Below are positions 26,217-34,948 of a DNA stretch of 64,000 nucleotides, one piece after another. Position 1 is the stretch's first letter. Each line of letters begins with the position of its first letter. The translations under genes were made by a program, and so were the position numbers. The stretch lies in the NCBI GenBank assembly GCA_002238725.1, contig MPMX01000018.1:1-64000 (forward strand). The letters run 5' to 3'. The stretch comes from Rhodospirillaceae bacterium bin65. GTDB lineage: Bacteria > Pseudomonadota > Alphaproteobacteria > Bin65. The notes beneath the pieces were generated by a model. It was not told the origin of the DNA and searched no databases. It was given only the letters and a program-made list of their open reading frames with translations.

Positions 26217-26987
26217 ATGGACCTTGGATTGCAGGGCGGCAAGGCGATCGTTACCGGCGCGACCCGGGGCATCGGGCGGCGGATCGCCGAGCTTCTGGCG
26301 GAAGAGGGCTGCGATATCGCGCTTTGCGCCCGTGCGGACAGCGGGGTCGCCGCCGCGGTCGGTTCGCTTCAGAAGCGCGGCGTTCGCGCCTTCGGAACCG
26401 CCCTCGACGTGCGGGACGGCGAGCGCTATCGGCAGTGGCTGTCCGAAGCGACCGAGGCTTTGGGCGGCGTCGATATTTTCATCGCCAACGTCAGCGCCGG
26501 CGGCGGGATGGACGGCCAGGACAGCGAGCGCGACTGGTATCGCAATTTCGAGATCGATGTGCTGGCTGCCGTACGCGGATGCGAACAACTGGCCGACGCA
26601 ATGGAGGGATCCAGCCGCGCTGCCATCGTGATCATCGGCGAGGTGCTGTCCGGCGAAGCGTTCGGGCCGCCGCTGGCGTACAATGCGCTGAAATCCACCC
26701 TGTCGACCTATGCCAAGCAACTCTCGAACGCGCTGGCGCCGTCCGGAATCCGGGTCAACGCGGTGGCGCCCGGGCCGGCCATGTCGGAGGGAAGCCGGTG
26801 GGAAGTGCTGGAGCACGCCGATCCGGGGCTCTACAGGGCGGCCCTCCGGCAGCATCCGTCACGGCGGCTTTCCACGGCCGATGAAATCGCCCGGTATGCG
26901 GTTTTCCTGGCCAGTCCCGCCGCAAGCTGGGTCAACGGCACGCAGATCCCGGTCGACGGCGGCTTTACCCAGCGAATCAATTTTTGA
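26217..26987 (+). CDS. SDR-family oxidoreductase (Rieske-linked, copy 1), 256 aa
   Basis: A classical SDR beginning MDLGLQGGKAIVTGATRGIG. ANVSAGGGMDG replaces the NNAG loop, the active site is YNALK, and the end is ASWVNGTQIPVDGGFTQRI. ATG 26217 has GAGGGAAG 6 bp upstream, so the longer frame from 26169 is not used. It is clearly paralogous to the SDR at 32819, sharing the unusual NVSAGGGM and SWYRNFEID-like segments. Its stop overlaps the earliest start of the following Rieske oxygenase, so it likely acts as the dehydrogenase of that oxygenase's product. Confidence 0.9.
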   Translation: MDLGLQGGKAIVTGATRGIGRRIAELLAEEGCDIALCARADSGVAAAVGSLQKRGVRAFGTALDVRDGERYRQWLSEATEALGGVDIFIANVSAGGGMDGQDSERDWYRNFEIDVLAAVRGCEQLADAMEGSSRAAIVIIGEVLSGEAFGPPLAYNALKSTLSTYAKQLSNALAPSGIRVNAVAPGPAMSEGSRWEVLEHADPGLYRAALRQHPSRRLSTADEIARYAVFLASPAASWVNGTQIPVDGGFTQRINF

Positions 26988-28315
26988 GCCACGAGGTGGC
27001 GTTGACGGCACAGCGACCCGGACCCGGCGCAACAGAGTTCCCGGCAGTGGAAACCTCCGGGTCCGACTTCGGCACGGCAGTCATTCCAAAGGAGTACTAC
27101 ACCAGCCCCGAGGTCATGGACCGGGAATGGGCCGCGCTGTGGACGAAGGTCTGGCTCCTGGCCTGTCGCGAAGATGCGATTCCGGAGGCAGGCGACTACT
27201 ACGTTCACGACATCGGCCGGGAATCGATTCTGGTCGTGCGCCAGCAGGATGGCTCGGTCCGCGCCTTCTTCAATGTCTGCCAGCACCGGGGCAATCGGGT
27301 CGCCCCACCGGGCCTCGGCCATACGGACGAGACGCTGAAATGCGGCTACCATCATTGGGAATACGAACTGAACGGCCGGATTCGCAGAATTCCGGATATC
27401 GAGACATTTCCGCAGGGCGCGCCCTGTCACGGGCTGGTCGAGCTGGCGTGCGACAGCTGGGGCAGTTTCGTCTGGTTCACCATAAATCCGGAGCCGGAAC
27501 CGCTCCTCGAGTTTCTTGATCCGCTTCCAGGCCAGCTCGACGCCTACCATTTCGAGCGGATGGTCATGACCCGGGACTGGACCGTCGAGTGGGACTGCAA
27601 CTGGAAGACCTCGGTGGACGCCTTCAACGAGAGCTACCACGTCCAGGGCATCCATCCCCAGCTGCTCTACTACCTGGACGATTTCAACGTCCGGATCGCA
27701 TGCTTCGACCGTCACAGCCGCTACATCGTGCCGTTCGCCACGGTCAGCCACCGGGTCAGCGAGACCACCGAGATTCCACCGCTGATCAAGCTGATCATGC
27801 GCGAGGCGGACATGGAGCCCGCGGACTTCGACGGCCGGGTGGGAGAGGTGCGCCGCGCGGTTCAGCAATGGAAGCGCGCGCACGGTCCGGAGGCCGGTCT
27901 GGACTACACGGAGCTGAGCGACGATCAGCTCACCGACGACTACAACTACCTGATCTTCCCCAACGTGACTCTGAACACCCACGCCGACGACCTGATGCTG
28001 TTTCGCCATCGGCCGCATCCGACCGACCCCGACCGGATGTATTTCGACCTGCAGAATTTCAGATTGCTGAAGTCGGACGAAGAGCCACCGCTGCGCCGGC
28101 CGAGGCATCTCCATTTCAGGCACGGCGAGAAATCGCTCGGTCGCGTTCTCGACCAGGATGCCGCCAACCTGCCCCGGGTGCAGGCGGGAATGCATTCCAC
28201 GGCGTTCGAGGGTCTTTGGCTCGGAAAACAGGAAACGCGAATCCGCCATTTCCACAAGGTGATCGCCGGCTATCTCGAGCGCCACACGCGAGACAGCCGG
28301 GATGAAGGTGCGTGA
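26984..28315 (+). CDS. Rieske non-heme iron oxygenase, alpha subunit (copy 1), up to 443 aa
   Basis: The Rieske [2Fe-2S] ligands are C99-x-H101 and C120-x2-H123, and the mononuclear iron site is FNESYHVQGIH (H219, H224). This is the two-domain layout of ring-hydroxylating or O-/N-demethylating oxygenase alpha subunits. Three starts are possible: TTG 26984 overlapping the SDR stop, GTG 26996, or TTG 27002 with GAGG 5 bp upstream. Residue numbers use the first. It requires a reductase, and a ferredoxin in three-component systems; neither is nearby. Coupling to the SDR suggests an oxygenation-dehydrogenation pair. Confidence 0.92.
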   Translation: MSHEVALTAQRPGPGATEFPAVETSGSDFGTAVIPKEYYTSPEVMDREWAALWTKVWLLACREDAIPEAGDYYVHDIGRESILVVRQQDGSVRAFFNVCQHRGNRVAPPGLGHTDETLKCGYHHWEYELNGRIRRIPDIETFPQGAPCHGLVELACDSWGSFVWFTINPEPEPLLEFLDPLPGQLDAYHFERMVMTRDWTVEWDCNWKTSVDAFNESYHVQGIHPQLLYYLDDFNVRIACFDRHSRYIVPFATVSHRVSETTEIPPLIKLIMREADMEPADFDGRVGEVRRAVQQWKRAHGPEAGLDYTELSDDQLTDDYNYLIFPNVTLNTHADDLMLFRHRPHPTDPDRMYFDLQNFRLLKSDEEPPLRRPRHLHFRHGEKSLGRVLDQDAANLPRVQAGMHSTAFEGLWLGKQETRIRHFHKVIAGYLERHTRDSRDEGA

Positions 28316-28370
28316 CTCCTGTGCGTGACCGGATCGGCCTCACGCGCAGCGGAGCGGAGGGCTAGAAGAG

Positions 28371-29111
28371 ATGGCTGGACCGATCGATGCCTATCTCGTT
28401 GCCGGAGGGAAGTATCACGACATCGATTTCGCCCGGATCGAACTGCTCAAGCTGCTCGCCGAGCACGAGCGGATTCGCGTGACGGTGGGATCCGACTACA
28501 GCGACACCCGGGCGATCGGCGATTCGGATATCCTGATCACCTACACCTGCGACGTCGTTCCGCGCGGCGACGAAATCGCGGCGCTTGCGCGTTTCCTCGG
28601 CCGCGGGCGGCGCTGGCTCGCCCTGCACGGCACCAACTCCGTGCTGTCGTTCCGCGAAGACAACCGGGTTGAATGCCCGCCGCTCGACCCGGACTTTCTT
28701 GCAATGATCGGCAGCCAGTTCCAGGCCCATCCCTCGCCGATCGGGCGCTACAAGGTGATCAACAAGGCGAAGGAAAATCCGCTGGTCGCGGGCATCGCAA
28801 ACTTCGTCGTCGAGGACGAGCAGTATCTGCAGGACTGCCTCCCCGGCAACCGGCCGCTCCTGGTCACCGAGTTCGGCGGCAAGACGGAACTCTTCGTCCG
28901 CGACACCTGGCCGGAAGAGGAACATGCCGTGATGTATCTGCGCGAGCATGGCGGCGGCGAGGTTCTCTACCTCACCCTCGGGCACGCCCGCGGCCGATAC
29001 GACCTGCGGCCGCTGGCAGATTTCTATCCCTATGTCGAGCGCGGCGCCTGGCAGTTGCCGGTGTTTTACGATCTGCTTCGCCGCAGCATCCGCTGGGCGG
29101 CAGAGCGCTGA
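28371..29111 (+). CDS. ThuA-like glutamine-amidotransferase-fold protein, 246 aa
   Basis: It begins AYLVAGGKYHDIDFARIELL and has ILITYTCDVV, RRWLALHGTNSVL, a FEGG-like segment, and LYLTLGHARGRYD at the end. These are the landmarks of the ThuA domain (class I glutamine-amidotransferase-like fold), which lacks the amidotransferase Cys. Family members occur in sugar and polyol catabolic loci and their chemistry is mostly unknown. It lies between the first Rieske gene and the three dehydrogenase-complex genes, in the same direction, so it probably serves the same pathway. Confidence 0.8.
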   Translation: MAGPIDAYLVAGGKYHDIDFARIELLKLLAEHERIRVTVGSDYSDTRAIGDSDILITYTCDVVPRGDEIAALARFLGRGRRWLALHGTNSVLSFREDNRVECPPLDPDFLAMIGSQFQAHPSPIGRYKVINKAKENPLVAGIANFVVEDEQYLQDCLPGNRPLLVTEFGGKTELFVRDTWPEEEHAVMYLREHGGGEVLYLTLGHARGRYDLRPLADFYPYVERGAWQLPVFYDLLRRSIRWAAER

Positions 29112-29214
29112 GAATCCGTGTATACGAATTTCGCCAGTCTCTATAAACACATGGGGCCGCGCCGATAGACTGCGCCCGAGCGTCCCGATCCTGCCCCGGA
29201 AGGAACTCACCGCC

Positions 29215-30183
29215 GTGCAAATCAGCCGCCAGCAGATGCTCCGCGCCTACCGTCAGATGGCGATGATCCGGGCGTTCGAAGAGCGTCTCCACGTCGAGAA
29301 TCGCACCGGAGAGATTGCCGGCTTCATTCATCTTTACGCCGGCCAGGAAGCGATCGCCGTCGGCGTTTGCGAGAATCTTACCGATCGCGACCACATCATC
29401 AGCACCCATCGCGGTCACGGCCACGCGATCGCCAAGGGCTGCGACGTGACGGCGATGATGCTCGAGATTTACGGAAGCCGCGACGGCATGTGCAAGGGCC
29501 GCAGCGGCTCGATGCATATCGCCGATCTCGACAAGGGCATGCTGGGCGCGAACGCGATCGTCGGCGGCGGCCCGCCGATTGCCGTCGGCGCGGCGATTGC
29601 GTCGAAGGTGAAGAAAGACGGCAGTGTGGCGGTTTCGTTCAGCGGGGACGGCGCGTCCAACCAGGGCACCGTCTTCGAGGCCATGAACATGGCCGTGGTG
29701 CTCAAGGTGCCCAAGGTGTTCGTGTTCGAGAACAACGGCTACAGCGAGCACACGGGCGCGTCATACGGCGTCGGCACCGAAGATCCGGTCAAGCGGATCG
29801 CCGGTTTCGGCCTCCCGGTCTGGGAAGCGGACGGGACGGATTTCTTTTCGGTTCACGAAGCCGCGCGACAGGCGATCGGCCATGCGCGGGACGGCAACGG
29901 GCCGAGCGCAATCTATGCCGAGGCGATGCGGTATTTCGGCCATTTCGAGGGCGATCCCCAGCTCTACCGTGCGAAGGGAGAGGTCGACGCCCTGCGCACC
30001 GGTAACGATTGCCTGCTCAATTTCCGACGCAGAACGACCGACGGCGCGTTGCTCGAAGCGGCCGAACTCGACGGGATCGATCGCGAAACCGCGGACACGG
30101 TCGATGAGGCCGTCTCGGCGGCCAAGGCGGCGCCGCGGCCATCGCCCGAAGCGGTGCTCGAAGACGTCTACGCAACCTACTGA
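29215..30183 (+). CDS. Thiamine-diphosphate 2-oxoacid dehydrogenase E1 alpha subunit (PdhA/AcoA-like), 322 aa
   Basis: The N-terminus RAYRQMAMIRAFEERLH and HLYAGQEAIAVGVCENL are typical E1alpha. The ThDP motif runs from GDGASNQGTVFEAMNMA to ENNGYSEHT. GTG 29215 is preceded by GGAAGGAAC and gives the normal start. Length is close to AcoA of acetoin dehydrogenases and to short PdhA. With E1beta it decarboxylates a 2-oxoacid or diketone and passes the acyl group to E2 lipoyl. The substrate (pyruvate, acetoin or a branched oxoacid) cannot be fixed by sequence reading. Confidence 0.9.
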   Translation: MQISRQQMLRAYRQMAMIRAFEERLHVENRTGEIAGFIHLYAGQEAIAVGVCENLTDRDHIISTHRGHGHAIAKGCDVTAMMLEIYGSRDGMCKGRSGSMHIADLDKGMLGANAIVGGGPPIAVGAAIASKVKKDGSVAVSFSGDGASNQGTVFEAMNMAVVLKVPKVFVFENNGYSEHTGASYGVGTEDPVKRIAGFGLPVWEADGTDFFSVHEAARQAIGHARDGNGPSAIYAEAMRYFGHFEGDPQLYRAKGEVDALRTGNDCLLNFRRRTTDGALLEAAELDGIDRETADTVDEAVSAAKAAPRPSPEAVLEDVYATY

Positions 30184-30197
30184 GCGCGAGCCAGACC

Positions 30198-31211
30198 ATG
30201 CCGACGATGACAATGCGCGACGCCTTGAACGAAGTGCTGTTCAACGAAATGCGCCGGGACCCAAACGTGATCGTGCTGGGCGAGGATATCTCCGGGGGCG
30301 CCGGCGGATCGTCGGGAACCCGCGATGCCGCAGGCGGCATATTCGGCGTCACGAAAGGTCTGATTCACGAGTTCGGGGAAGACCGGGTCATCGATACGCC
30401 GATCAGCGAATCCAGCATCGTCGGCGCCGCGAACGGGGCGGCGCTGGCCGGGCTCAGGCCCGTGGCCGAGATCATGTTCGCCGATTTCGTCGGCGTCTGT
30501 TTCGATCAGATCTACAATCAGGCGGCCAAATTCCGCTACATGTTCGGCGGCAAGGCACGGACGCCGGTGGTGATCCGCATGTCCATGGGCGCCGGCATGA
30601 ACGCCGGCCCCCAGCATTCCCAGACCGTCTACCCGATGCTGACCGCGGTGCCCGGCCTGAAGGTGGCCGTGCCGTCGACGCCGGCCGATGCGAAAGGCCT
30701 GTTGACGACCGCCATCAGGGACGACGATCCGGTCGTCTTCCTCGAGCACAAGGCGCTCTATGCCAGGAAAGGCGAAGTGCCCGAAGGCGATTATGCCATC
30801 CCCTTCGGGGAAGCGGCCCTCGTCCGCGAAGGCGCCGATGCGACCGTCGTCGCCATCGCCCGCATGCGCGGGTTCGCCGAAAGGGCGCTCGACACTCTCG
30901 CCGGGGACGGGATTACCTGCGACCTGATCGATCCGAGGACGACCTCGCCTCTCGACGACGAACTGATCATCGAGAGCGTGGCCAATACCGGAAGGCTCGT
31001 CATCGTCGACGAATCGCCGCCGCGATGCAGCATCGCCGCCGACATCGCCGGCCAGGTGGCACAAAACGGTTTCCACCACCTCAAGGCGCCGATCGTCCAG
31101 ATCACCGCGCCGCACGCGCCGCCGCCGTTCGCCCGCGAGCTGGAACGCGCCTACGTGCCGAGCCCCAACAGGATCGAGGCGGAAATTCGCGCGTTGGTCG
31201 CCGGCGGCTGA
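30198..31211 (+). CDS. 2-oxoacid dehydrogenase E1 beta subunit (PdhB/AcoB-like), 337 aa
   Basis: A transketolase-like E1beta. It begins MTMRDALNEVLFNEMRRDP and VIVLGEDISGG, has the internal TPISESSIVGAANGAALAG motif and RMSMGAGMNAGPQHSQT, and ends with the C-terminal transketolase domain (VVAIARMRGFAERALDTL, VDESPPRCSIAADIA). It follows E1alpha by 14 bp and its stop overlaps the E2 start (TGATG). It forms the alpha2beta2 E1 with the preceding gene. Confidence 0.92.
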   Translation: MPTMTMRDALNEVLFNEMRRDPNVIVLGEDISGGAGGSSGTRDAAGGIFGVTKGLIHEFGEDRVIDTPISESSIVGAANGAALAGLRPVAEIMFADFVGVCFDQIYNQAAKFRYMFGGKARTPVVIRMSMGAGMNAGPQHSQTVYPMLTAVPGLKVAVPSTPADAKGLLTTAIRDDDPVVFLEHKALYARKGEVPEGDYAIPFGEAALVREGADATVVAIARMRGFAERALDTLAGDGITCDLIDPRTTSPLDDELIIESVANTGRLVIVDESPPRCSIAADIAGQVAQNGFHHLKAPIVQITAPHAPPPFARELERAYVPSPNRIEAEIRALVAGG

Positions 31212-32497
31212 TGACGCAGGAGCGAATTTATGCCGTGACCCTTCCCAAGTGGGGCCTTGAAATGACGGAGGGCACGGTTGCCGCCTGGCATGTCGGGGAA
31301 GGCGCTACGGTCGCCAGCGGCGAAGACCTCGTCGATATCGAGACGGACAAGATCGTAAACACGCTCGAGTCGGAGGCCGGCGGATTGCTGCGGCATGCCG
31401 CCCCCGTCGGAGAGACCTTTCCGATCGGCGCGCTGATCGCCGTGATCGCCGATCCCTCCGTTTCGCCCGCCGAGATCGACGCCTTCGTTGCCGGCTTCCG
31501 GCCTGTGACCCTTGCGGAAAACGAAGCCCCGCCCGAATCGGGAGGCGGGCCGGGCAGTTCCGCCGTCGCGACGCCGCCGGCCGCCGCCGCCGGACCGGAC
31601 GGCGGCAATCGCGAGGTAAACGCAAGCCCTTTCGCCCGGCGCAGGGCTGCCGAGCTCGGCGTCGACCTTGCGACGGTGGCCGGGACCGGCCGCGGCGGGC
31701 GAATATCCGAACGCGACGTCGAGGCGGCGGCAGCGGCGCAACCCTCATCGGCGCAGGCCGATCCCGAAATAGGCGCGGTTCAGCCGGACGGCAGAGGCAC
31801 GGCAGAACCGGGGTCCGAAACGGTCGCCATGTCGGCGACGCGGCGCGCTATTGCCAGGACGCTGGTGCAGTCTCAACAGACGATTCCGCGGTTTTCCGTT
31901 GTCGCGGACTTGCAGGTCGAAGAACTGGTCCGGCTGCGCAGCGACCTGACGGTCGGCGCCGGCAGCCCGCAGCCGACTCTCAACGACCTCTTCATCAAGG
32001 CGACGGCCCTCGCGCTGGCCGACGAACCGGGCCTTAACGCCCACGTCTCCGCTTCGGAGATTACGCGGTTCTCCGCCGTCAATGTCTGTTTCGCGGTGGC
32101 GACGGATGAGGGCCTCGTCGCGCCGGTCATACGGGATGCCGCCGTCATCACGGTCACGGCGATCGCGCGCGAGACGGCACGCTTGAGTGCTGCCGCACGC
32201 GCCCGCACGCTGACCCGCGCCGACATCGAAGGCGGCACCTTCACCGTGTCGAATCTCGGCATGTTCGACGTTCGCCAGTTCGACGCCATCGTCACGCCGC
32301 CGCAGGCGGCCGTGCTCGCAATCGGCGCCGTGCGCCGGGAACCGTATGAGGACGACGGCGGAAACGTCGCCTTCCGGTCGGCGGTCGCCGCGACCCTGTC
32401 CTGCGATCACCGCGCCATAGACGGCGCCATGGCGGCGCGGTTCCTCCAGGGCCTGCGCCGCCACGTCGAAACGCCGGCGGCGCTTGCCGGCCGCTAG
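31211..32497 (+). CDS. Dihydrolipoamide acyltransferase E2 component, 428 aa
   Basis: One N-terminal lipoyl domain (residues 7-80) with the lipoylated lysine K47 in IETDKIVN. A Pro/Ala/Gly linker leads to a peripheral subunit-binding domain at about 138-172 (ASPFARRRAAELGVDLATVA, GTGRGGRISERDV). The catalytic domain is about 205-425, with DHRAIDGAMAARFLQGL carrying the active His/Asp. ATG 31211 overlaps the E1beta stop. The E3 lipoamide dehydrogenase is not encoded here, so a shared cellular E3 is assumed. It completes a PDH- or acetoin-dehydrogenase-like complex. Confidence 0.92.
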   Translation: MTQERIYAVTLPKWGLEMTEGTVAAWHVGEGATVASGEDLVDIETDKIVNTLESEAGGLLRHAAPVGETFPIGALIAVIADPSVSPAEIDAFVAGFRPVTLAENEAPPESGGGPGSSAVATPPAAAAGPDGGNREVNASPFARRRAAELGVDLATVAGTGRGGRISERDVEAAAAAQPSSAQADPEIGAVQPDGRGTAEPGSETVAMSATRRAIARTLVQSQQTIPRFSVVADLQVEELVRLRSDLTVGAGSPQPTLNDLFIKATALALADEPGLNAHVSASEITRFSAVNVCFAVATDEGLVAPVIRDAAVITVTAIARETARLSAAARARTLTRADIEGGTFTVSNLGMFDVRQFDAIVTPPQAAVLAIGAVRREPYEDDGGNVAFRSAVAATLSCDHRAIDGAMAARFLQGLRRHVETPAALAGR

Positions 32498-32536
32498 GGC
32501 GTATCCGCCTTAGATGGAACCGCGGCGGCGAGGCGT

Positions 32537-32642
32537 CCCTCGATACGGCGCGCAAGCGCGCCTACTCGGGATGAGGGGAAAAGTGTTCGAAATAACCCCT
32601 ACTCCTCGTCCTGAGTAACCGCGAAGCGGCGTATCGAAGAGC
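32537..32642. repeat. Type A palindromic element, copy 2
   Basis: The left half CCCTCGATACGGCGC...GCCTACTCGGGATGAGG and the right half CGTCCTGAGTAACCGCGAAG plus CGGCGTATCGAAGAGC face each other around an unrelated AT-richer centre. It fills most of the 321-bp gap between E2 and the second SDR; nothing else is recognised there. It may terminate or attenuate the long operon. Confidence 0.8.
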
Positions 32643-32818
32643 TTGTTTCCGCCGCGTCGGAGGTTCCGATTGAAACGGTTTGGTTCTAACCCGGATTGCC
32701 GGACCGCCGCCCCAGCCTTGCGCGGGTCTGCACGGTATGGCCTAATTGTCAGCCTGGGCGAGGGCGCGTCCTTGCCGGACGGTGTCCGTTGCCGCCCCTT
32801 CCCGAGACGGTGCAGAGA

Positions 32819-33580
32819 ATGGATCTTGGCCTGAGAGGCCGCAAGGCAATCATTACCGGCGCAACGCGCGGAATCGGCCGCCGCATTGCCGATTTGCTTG
32901 CAGCCGAGGGCTGCGACGTCGCGTTTTGCGCGCGCAAGGCCGAACAGGTCGCCGAGACCGTCAAGGATCTGGAAAAGCACAGGGTCCAAATTCATGGCTC
33001 GGTCGTGCATGTAAGGGACGCCGACGCCTACAAGGCGTGGCTCGAAGGCGCGGCCGAGACCCTGGGCGGGTGCGATATCTTTATCCCGAACGTCAGCGCA
33101 GGCGGCGGGATGGAGGGGGAAAAAAGCTGGTACCGCAACTTCGAGATCGATCTCATGGGCACGGTGCGCGGCTGCGAAGCCCTGATGCCGACACTGGAGG
33201 AATCCGACGGCGGCTCCATCGTCTTCATCTCGACGACCGCAGCGGTGGAAACCTTCCTGGCGCCGATGGCCTACAACGCGATCAAGGCGGCGCTGATCAC
33301 CTATGCCAAGCAACTGTCGCAGACGACGTTCCGGAACAATGTCCGCGTGAATACCGTTTCGCCGGGGCCGATCTATTTCGAAGGCGGTTCGTGGGAGGAA
33401 ATCAGGGCCGCCAATCAGGCGCTGTACGACAGCACGGTTGCGCAACAGCCGAGCGGGCGGATGGGCAGCCCGGAGGAAGTGGCGCGATGCGTCGCCTTTC
33501 TCGCAAGCCCCGCCGCAAGCTGGGTGAACGGGGCCAACCTGATCGTCGATGGCGGTTTCACAAAACGTGTCCAGTTCTGA
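32819..33580 (+). CDS. SDR-family oxidoreductase (Rieske-linked, copy 2), 253 aa
   Basis: A classical SDR starting MDLGLRGRKAIITGATRGIG, with PNVSAGGGM, a SWYRNFEIDL segment, YNAIK as the Tyr/Lys site, and the ending ASWVNGANLIVDGGFTKRV. ATG 32819 aligns with the start of its paralogue at 26217; the longer open frame upstream has no family resemblance. The RBS is weak (GAGA). It is followed after 68 bp by the second Rieske gene, repeating the order of the first pair. Probable dehydrogenase for that enzyme's product. Confidence 0.9.
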   Translation: MDLGLRGRKAIITGATRGIGRRIADLLAAEGCDVAFCARKAEQVAETVKDLEKHRVQIHGSVVHVRDADAYKAWLEGAAETLGGCDIFIPNVSAGGGMEGEKSWYRNFEIDLMGTVRGCEALMPTLEESDGGSIVFISTTAAVETFLAPMAYNAIKAALITYAKQLSQTTFRNNVRVNTVSPGPIYFEGGSWEEIRAANQALYDSTVAQQPSGRMGSPEEVARCVAFLASPAASWVNGANLIVDGGFTKRVQF

Positions 33581-33648
33581 GCGCATCCCGGAACGGACGA
33601 TAGAGCGTGTTGCGGAGGTCGGATCGTGACCGCCGGAAAAGAACTGGC

Positions 33649-34914
33649 ATGAACCCCGAAGAGGCACTGCGCATCGGTGCCGGAATCGAGTACGAAGCGG
33701 GACGCACGGAACCGCCGGCTGACTTCCCCCATCTTCAGGACATTCCCGGCGGGCGGTATGTCGATCCCGCCTTCCACGCGCTCGAACGCGACCGGCTTTG
33801 GCGCAGGACCTGGCTCTACGCCATCCACGACGACGAGGTGCCTGAGGCCGGCAGCTACATCCGCTGGGACCGGGCGGGCGATCCACTGGTCTTTCTTCGC
33901 GGCACCGACAACAGGGTGCGGTGCTTCTACAACACCTGCCGCCATCGCGGCGCGCCGGTGCTGACGGATGCGCGGGGCAAGGTCAGGCGCGCCTTCTCGT
34001 GCAAATACCACGGCTGGACTTACGACATGGAGGGGCGCCTGGTCGGCGTGCGGGACCGCCGCGATTTCGTCGGCCTCGACGAATCCTGCCGCTCCCTGAT
34101 CGAGGTACGCTGCGAAGCGCTCGGCGGCTGGTATTTCGTCAATCTCGACCCCGAAGCCGGGCCGCTTGCCGACAGCCTGGGGCCGGCATGGGATCATCTT
34201 CTGGAGTTCCAGCCCGGCGAGTTGCGCCTGATCGACAAGGAAGCGTTTACCCTCAAGTGCAATGTGAAGGTTCTGCTCGACGCTTTTCTCGAGGTCTATC
34301 ACCTGAATTCGATCCACAGAAAGTCGGTGGACCGCTTTCTGGATCATCGCGGCTCGTTCATCACTTTGTGGCCGGGCGGCCATTCGCGCATGGTGACGCC
34401 CAACCGGCGCGAAGGCTGGGTCGACCCGGGCGTGGCCGGGCTGCCGGAGATCCCCGGCGTCGATCCGATCTATGCGACGACCAACGTCTCGCTCAATCTC
34501 TATCCCAACCTCGTAACGCCGGTTTCGCCGGCCGGCATGCCGTTCCTGTGCTTCTGGCCGGTCGACCTGGCGACGATGATCATCGAGGTTCACTGGTTCG
34601 CGCCAACGTGGGGAGAGGGCGCGCGTCCGGCCGTCTGGGAAACCCGCCTCGACAATTTCCGCCACATCCTCGACGAGGATCTTCAGTTTGCCGAGGAAAT
34701 CCAGAAATCGGTGCAATCGTCGGGGTTCCGCGGCATGCCGCTCAACTACCAGGAGCGCCGCATCTACCATTGGCATGCCGAACTCGACCGCCGGATCGGG
34801 CCGGACCGGATCGCCCCGGAATTGCGCGTCCCCGATGTCCTCCAGGCCCAAGTAGAGACCTGGAGCGGCACGCAGGGTCCGGTCCGGCCGGCGGACCGGC
34901 AGCTCGCAGGTTAG
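33649..34914 (+). CDS. Rieske non-heme iron oxygenase, alpha subunit (copy 2), 421 aa
   Basis: The cluster ligands are C97-x-H99 and C118-x2-H121 (YNTCRHRG, CKYHGW), and the iron site is FLEVYHLNSIH (H218, H223). ATG 33649 has GGAAAAG upstream; the frame from 33607 would add an Arg-rich leader. It differs clearly from copy 1 outside the motifs, so the two enzymes probably act on different intermediates. No small beta subunit, ferredoxin or reductase gene is near, so it may be of the alpha3 type using a distant reductase. Confidence 0.92.
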   Translation: MNPEEALRIGAGIEYEAGRTEPPADFPHLQDIPGGRYVDPAFHALERDRLWRRTWLYAIHDDEVPEAGSYIRWDRAGDPLVFLRGTDNRVRCFYNTCRHRGAPVLTDARGKVRRAFSCKYHGWTYDMEGRLVGVRDRRDFVGLDESCRSLIEVRCEALGGWYFVNLDPEAGPLADSLGPAWDHLLEFQPGELRLIDKEAFTLKCNVKVLLDAFLEVYHLNSIHRKSVDRFLDHRGSFITLWPGGHSRMVTPNRREGWVDPGVAGLPEIPGVDPIYATTNVSLNLYPNLVTPVSPAGMPFLCFWPVDLATMIIEVHWFAPTWGEGARPAVWETRLDNFRHILDEDLQFAEEIQKSVQSSGFRGMPLNYQERRIYHWHAELDRRIGPDRIAPELRVPDVLQAQVETWSGTQGPVRPADRQLAG

Positions 34915-34948
34915 CGTTGCTGTCTCCGGATCCGGACGCACACCCGGG

